Shown piece by piece: positions 63,861 through 64,000 of a stretch of 64,000 bases of DNA (position 1 is its first letter; each line of letters starts with the position of its first letter). The notes beneath the pieces were generated by a model, which ran no database searches, had not been told where the DNA came from, and worked only from the letters and a program-made list of their open reading frames with translations. The translations under genes were made by a program, and so were the position numbers. The DNA is taken from positions 20,965 to 84,964 of the forward strand of contig JALHQA010000010.1 in the NCBI GenBank assembly GCA_022842205.1. Direction: 5' to 3'. The DNA is from Hyphomicrobiales bacterium. GTDB taxonomy: Bacteria; Pseudomonadota; Alphaproteobacteria; Rhizobiales; Methylopilaceae.

Positions 63861-64000
63861 AAGCGCGCGCCGCCAACAACCCGCACCCCCACCCCGCCTC
63901 CCGGCAGGGTGAAACGAAGACCCGTCCATACATCCCCGGAGGGATGCGCGGAGCCGGCGGCGCCTCCGCATTCCGCGGTGCGGAACGGAAAAGCGCGAAA

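Overview
The window looks like chromosomal DNA of an alphaproteobacterium of the order Hyphomicrobiales (Rhizobiales). The evidence is high GC outside one gene, several gene blocks typical of that order, and dispersed palindromic repeats of a kind common in its genomes. The blocks are gmk-yicC-mltG-fabF-acpP-fabG-fabD; argS / SPOR protein / nagZ-scpA-scpB-tatABC-serS-surE-pcm; and popZ near valS with a pcm-like gene before tolC. The genus cannot be read from the sequence. Most of the content is core housekeeping. No phage, insertion sequence with transposase, CRISPR array or rRNA operon was seen.

Layout. 1-9.7 kb: a membrane-anchored glycerophosphodiesterase cut by the window edge, a YihY/BrkB membrane protein, then gmk-yicC, mltG and the fatty-acid genes fabF-acpP-fabG-fabD on the minus strand. 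9.8-12.2 kb: an accessory patch with a lower-GC membrane gene of unknown function, small secreted or hypothetical proteins and two tiny convergent membrane peptides. 12.2-16.7 kb: a structured repeat element (copy A), palindromic repeats, parE, and two unrecognised envelope proteins. 16.8-19.4 kb: a DEAD-box RNA helicase and a diguanylate cyclase with a CtrA-type box upstream. 19.4-33.9 kb: iscA-type carrier, DUF3597, then the long minus-strand run dgt, argS, SPOR protein, nagZ, scpA, scpB, an ABC ATPase, tatABC, serS, surE and pcm, with erpA divergent. 34-39.2 kb: small secreted protein, outer-membrane beta-barrel, xth, GFA-family gene, Sel1-repeat protein and ilvD. 39.2-40.3 kb: a 1.1-kb gene-free mosaic of repeats including copy B of the element. 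40.3-43.1 kb: an ArsR-led operon of START-like (SRPBCC), VOC and DUF1579 genes behind a perfect palindrome. 43.3-52.7 kb: periplasmic GDPD, DUF1402, valS, MFS transporter, popZ, tolC-type gene and pcm-like gene. 52.9-64 kb: tRNA-Cys, tRNA-Asn and tRNA-Leu, several small membrane proteins, photolyase, cysteine synthase, ctaA, MgtC, CinA-like protein, DUF3008/DUF2934 genes, and tandem FecR-domain proteins with a CtrA-type box.

The most interesting signal is a roughly 420-470 bp element present twice, in opposite orientations (12235-12660 plus; 39604-40069 minus). Each copy starts with the same promoter-like -35/-10 arrangement with 17-bp spacing. Over about 300 bp the copies differ at few positions, and at least one helix shows two compensatory base-pair changes. 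This points to a conserved structured non-coding RNA rather than the short ORFs it contains. Each copy is transcribed toward a housekeeping gene (parE, ilvD). Second-tier signals are the ArsR/SRPBCC cassette with a 24-bp perfect palindrome, two CtrA-type boxes, a lower-GC orphan membrane gene beside fabD, and at least five very small membrane proteins.
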